The translations under genes and the position numbers were made by a program. The notes beneath the pieces are model-generated. The model made no database searches. It was given only the letters and a program-made list of their open reading frames with translations, and had not been told where the DNA came from. This document shows positions 61,646-64,000 of a stretch of 64,000 nucleotides of DNA, piece after piece. The stretch is from the NCBI GenBank assembly GCA_040403535.1, contig JBBAKL010000005.1:38552-102551 (forward strand), read 5' to 3'. The DNA is from JAHEYG01 sp040403535. GTDB taxonomy: Bacteria > Bacteroidota > Bacteroidia > B-17B0 > Aurantibacillaceae. The stretch's first letter is position 1, and the number at the start of each line of letters is the position of its first letter.

Positions 61646-63655
61646 ATGGATATAAACAAGTTTCAACATTTAGTTTTGCAAGGAATTCCCGATGAATTAC
61701 CCGCCGTAAAGGCATATGAGCCATCCATAAACCATGCGCCTAAACGCAAAGACATTTTAAACACAGAAGAAAAAAAACTAGCCATCCGTAATGCACTACG
61801 TTACTTTGATGAAAAGCACCACACTACACTGGCAAAAGAGTTTGCAGAAGAATTAAAAACTTACGGCCGAATATACATGTACCGTTTTCGTCCGGATTAT
61901 AAAATTTACGCCCGTCCAATTAACGACTATCCACATAAAAGTAAACAAGCAGCTGCAATTATGCACATGCTTAGCAATAACCTGGACTACGCGGTTGCAC
62001 AACACCCTCACGAATTAATTACTTATGGAGGAAACGGTGCGGTGTTTCAAAACTGGGCACAATACCTGCTTACAATGCAATACCTTGCCACTATGACCGA
62101 TGAACAAACTTTGGTTTTATATAGCGGTCACCCAATGGGATTATTCCCTTCGCATAAAGATGCGCCACGAGTTGTGGTAACCAACGGCATGATGATTCCG
62201 AATTATAGTAAGCCGGATGATTGGGAAAGATTCAACGCACTAGGCGTTACACAATACGGACAAATGACTGCCGGCTCCTTTATGTACATTGGGCCACAAG
62301 GAATTGTTCACGGCACAACTATAACCGTGATGAATGCAGCGCGTAAAATTTCAAAATCAGAAGAAGACCGAAAGGGTAAATTATTTATTACTGCCGGACT
62401 CGGTGGTATGAGTGGTGCACAACCAAAAGCGGCACGAATAGCAGGGCTGGTGTCCGTTACTGCCGAAATTAATCCTAAAGCCACGCACACGCGTCATTCT
62501 CAAGGTTGGGTAGATGAAGTGTTTGATGATTTAGACAGATTAATTCCCCGTGTTAAAAAAGCTGTTGAAGCTAAGGAAGCTGTTTCTATTGCTTATCAGG
62601 GAAATGTGGTTGATCTATGGGAACGTTTGGTTAAAGATAATATTAAAGTAGATATTGGCTCTGACCAAACCTCATTACATAATCCATGGGCAGGCGGCTA
62701 TTATCCTGCCGGATTAAGTTTAGAAGAGAGCAATAAAATGATGGCAGAAAATCCTGAGCAATTTAAAAAAGAGGTGCAAAGTACTTTAGTGCGTCATATC
62801 AACGCAGTAAATACTTTAACTGCTAAAGGAATGTACTTCTTTGATTATGGCAACGCGTTTCTACTGGAAGTGTCTCGTGCGGGCGGTGATGTGTTTAAAG
62901 CAAACAGCAAGGACTTCAAATACAACTCGTATGTACAGGATATTTTAGGGCCAATGTGTTTTGATTATGGCTTTGGTCCGTTCCGTTGGGTTTGCACTAG
63001 TGCGGACGAAAACGATTTGCGCAAAACCGATGAAATAGCTCTTGGTGTATTAGAAGACATGCACAAAAACGCACCAGAAGAAATTAAACAGCAGTTGCAG
63101 GATAATATCATTTGGATTCGAGACGCCATGAAAAACAATTTAGTTGTTGGTTCACAGGCGCGCATTCTTTATGCCGACAGCGAAGCACGTGTACGCATTG
63201 CTGAAGCTATGAATAAAGCAATTGCTGAAGGAAAAATTTCAGCGCCTGTAGTTTTAGGCCGCGATCACCATGATGTTAGCGGCACCGATTCTCCATATCG
63301 TGAAACATCTAACATCTACGACGGTTCTAAATTCACAGCTGATATGGCAGTTCAGAATTTTGTTGGTGACGGCTTCCGTGGTGCAACATGGATTAGTTTA
63401 CATAACGGAGGTGGAGTTGGATGGGGTGAGGTTATTAATGGAGGTTTTGGCTTAGTATTAGATGGCAGCAACGATGCCGACCGACGACTTAAACAAATGC
63501 TGTTCTGGGATGTTAACAACGGCATTGCGCGCAGAAGCTGGGCCCGAAATAAAGAGGCATTATTCGCGATTAAACGCGAAATGCAACGTACCCCGAATTT
63601 AAAAGTAACACTGCCTAATTTAGTTGAAGATAAAACATTAGATAATTTGTTTTAA
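61646..63655 (+). CDS. hutU: Urocanate hydratase
   Basis: NAD+-dependent second step of histidine degradation (urocanate to imidazolonepropionate), 669 aa. Recognisable stretches include LITYGGNGAVFQNWAQY, LYSGHPMGLFPSH, GLGGMSGAQPKAA, VDIGSDQTSLHNPWAGGYYP, the active-site Cys region CFDYGFGPFRWVC and LHNGGGVGWGEVINGG. No other hut genes are visible in the window; they may lie downstream. Length fits the long form of the family found in Bacteroidota. Confidence 0.95.
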   Translation: MDINKFQHLVLQGIPDELPAVKAYEPSINHAPKRKDILNTEEKKLAIRNALRYFDEKHHTTLAKEFAEELKTYGRIYMYRFRPDYKIYARPINDYPHKSKQAAAIMHMLSNNLDYAVAQHPHELITYGGNGAVFQNWAQYLLTMQYLATMTDEQTLVLYSGHPMGLFPSHKDAPRVVVTNGMMIPNYSKPDDWERFNALGVTQYGQMTAGSFMYIGPQGIVHGTTITVMNAARKISKSEEDRKGKLFITAGLGGMSGAQPKAARIAGLVSVTAEINPKATHTRHSQGWVDEVFDDLDRLIPRVKKAVEAKEAVSIAYQGNVVDLWERLVKDNIKVDIGSDQTSLHNPWAGGYYPAGLSLEESNKMMAENPEQFKKEVQSTLVRHINAVNTLTAKGMYFFDYGNAFLLEVSRAGGDVFKANSKDFKYNSYVQDILGPMCFDYGFGPFRWVCTSADENDLRKTDEIALGVLEDMHKNAPEEIKQQLQDNIIWIRDAMKNNLVVGSQARILYADSEARVRIAEAMNKAIAEGKISAPVVLGRDHHDVSGTDSPYRETSNIYDGSKFTADMAVQNFVGDGFRGATWISLHNGGGVGWGEVINGGFGLVLDGSNDADRRLKQMLFWDVNNGIARRSWARNKEALFAIKREMQRTPNLKVTLPNLVEDKTLDNLF

Positions 63656-63659
63656 CTAT

Positions 63660-64000
63660 TTGAAACAACACACTAACATATCAGATTATTTCGATGCTTT
63701 GTGCGCTTCATTTCTAAACGATATTAAAAAAAACCACACGGCTAAAAAAGAGTCGGTACATGATTTAAGAGTTGATATCAAAAATATCAGGGCAATACTT
63801 TCATTAGGAATGTTGTTAAACAAAAACATTCCGGGACAACAAATACTTAAACAAGTAAAGCCTTTATACAAATCAGCAGGCAATCAACGAACCTTGCAAA
63901 TCAACATTTCGCTCTTAAAAAAATACAATTTAAATAAAGCGTATCGCGATCAGTTCGAGGCCGATCTAAAACAAACTACACATAAGTTTAAAAGAGAAAT
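63660..64000 (+). CDS. CHAD-domain protein, truncated by window edge
   Basis: A TTG-started frame runs from 63660 past the window end: LKQHTNISDYFDALCASF, SVHDLRVDIKNIRAILSL and GNQRTLQINISLLKK. The conserved HDLRV segment identifies a CHAD (conserved histidine alpha-helical) domain, which binds polyphosphate in characterised members. It starts 4 nt after the hutU stop and is probably co-transcribed. The C-terminus is beyond the window; the start codon is not certain. Confidence 0.65.
   Translation, partial: MKQHTNISDYFDALCASFLNDIKKNHTAKKESVHDLRVDIKNIRAILSLGMLLNKNIPGQQILKQVKPLYKSAGNQRTLQINISLLKKYNLNKAYRDQFEADLKQTTHKFKRE

Noticed and set aside
1..64000. tRNA, rRNA, transposase or integrase genes
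   Set aside because: None recognised on either strand; intergenic spaces are short and show no cloverleaf or transposase motifs.

Overview
The window is chromosomal DNA of a Bacteroidota (Bacteroidetes) bacterium. The basis for this is the AT-rich composition, the recurrent TAnnTTTG promoter element just upstream of many genes, type IX secretion (T9SS) cargo with C-terminal sorting domains (CotH-like, DUF4397 and gliding-motility-type proteins), a PorE-like TPR/propeller/OmpA protein, and DUF5686, OmpA and BamA-like outer-membrane proteins. Genus cannot be read from the sequence. No rRNA, tRNA, CRISPR array, integrase or transposase was seen.

Layout. 1-14.1 kb: envelope proteins (OmpA lipoprotein, PorE-like protein plus TPR partner, YdcF-like lipoprotein), ferrous iron uptake (feoA-feoB), an amidohydrolase, rlmN, a polyprenyl synthase, a MORN-type lipoprotein and a membrane SpoIIE-type phosphatase. 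14.1-20.35 kb: an accessory island. It holds a DUF559 endonuclease-like gene bracketed by inverted repeats, a decayed second copy of the phosphatase 3' end, and a three-gene restriction/defence operon: a small methylase-like protein with the SAM-binding motif, an Eco57I-like methylase with NPPY, and a GIY-YIG (T5orf172) nuclease fused to an SF2 helicase. The operon's borders look like those of an integron-type cassette about 5.3 kb long. 20.35-34 kb: pepF, a patatin, a SpoU methyltransferase, a truncated aldehyde dehydrogenase, alpha/beta hydrolase, lptB, a DUF5686 outer-membrane protein, a RetSat/CrtI-like oxidoreductase, a PHB-type esterase and trigger factor. 34-50 kb: a YifB-like ATPase, a BamA-like barrel, an isoaspartyl peptidase, CotH, a sensor kinase that appears to start at CTG, the Kup K+ transporter, a large T9SS type-B protein, lysS and a photolyase. 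50-55.6 kb: a minus-strand sulfur operon (prx-akr-osmC-metZ-cysD-cysN). It is preceded by what looks like a classical transcription attenuator with a Cys-Cys leader peptide. 55.8-64 kb: a DUF4397 T9SS protein, an Rrf2 regulator with a Cys cluster, gamma-carbonic anhydrase, murI with a porin-like gene, DUF5522, hutU and the start of a CHAD-domain gene.

The two most notable items are the attenuator (55.47-55.63 kb), in which leader peptide, antiterminator and terminator segments can all be traced by base pairing, and the restriction cassette (15.05-20.35 kb) with its split methylase motifs, nuclease-helicase fusion and unusual flanking stem-loops. Functions come from motif recognition by eye; no database search was possible.
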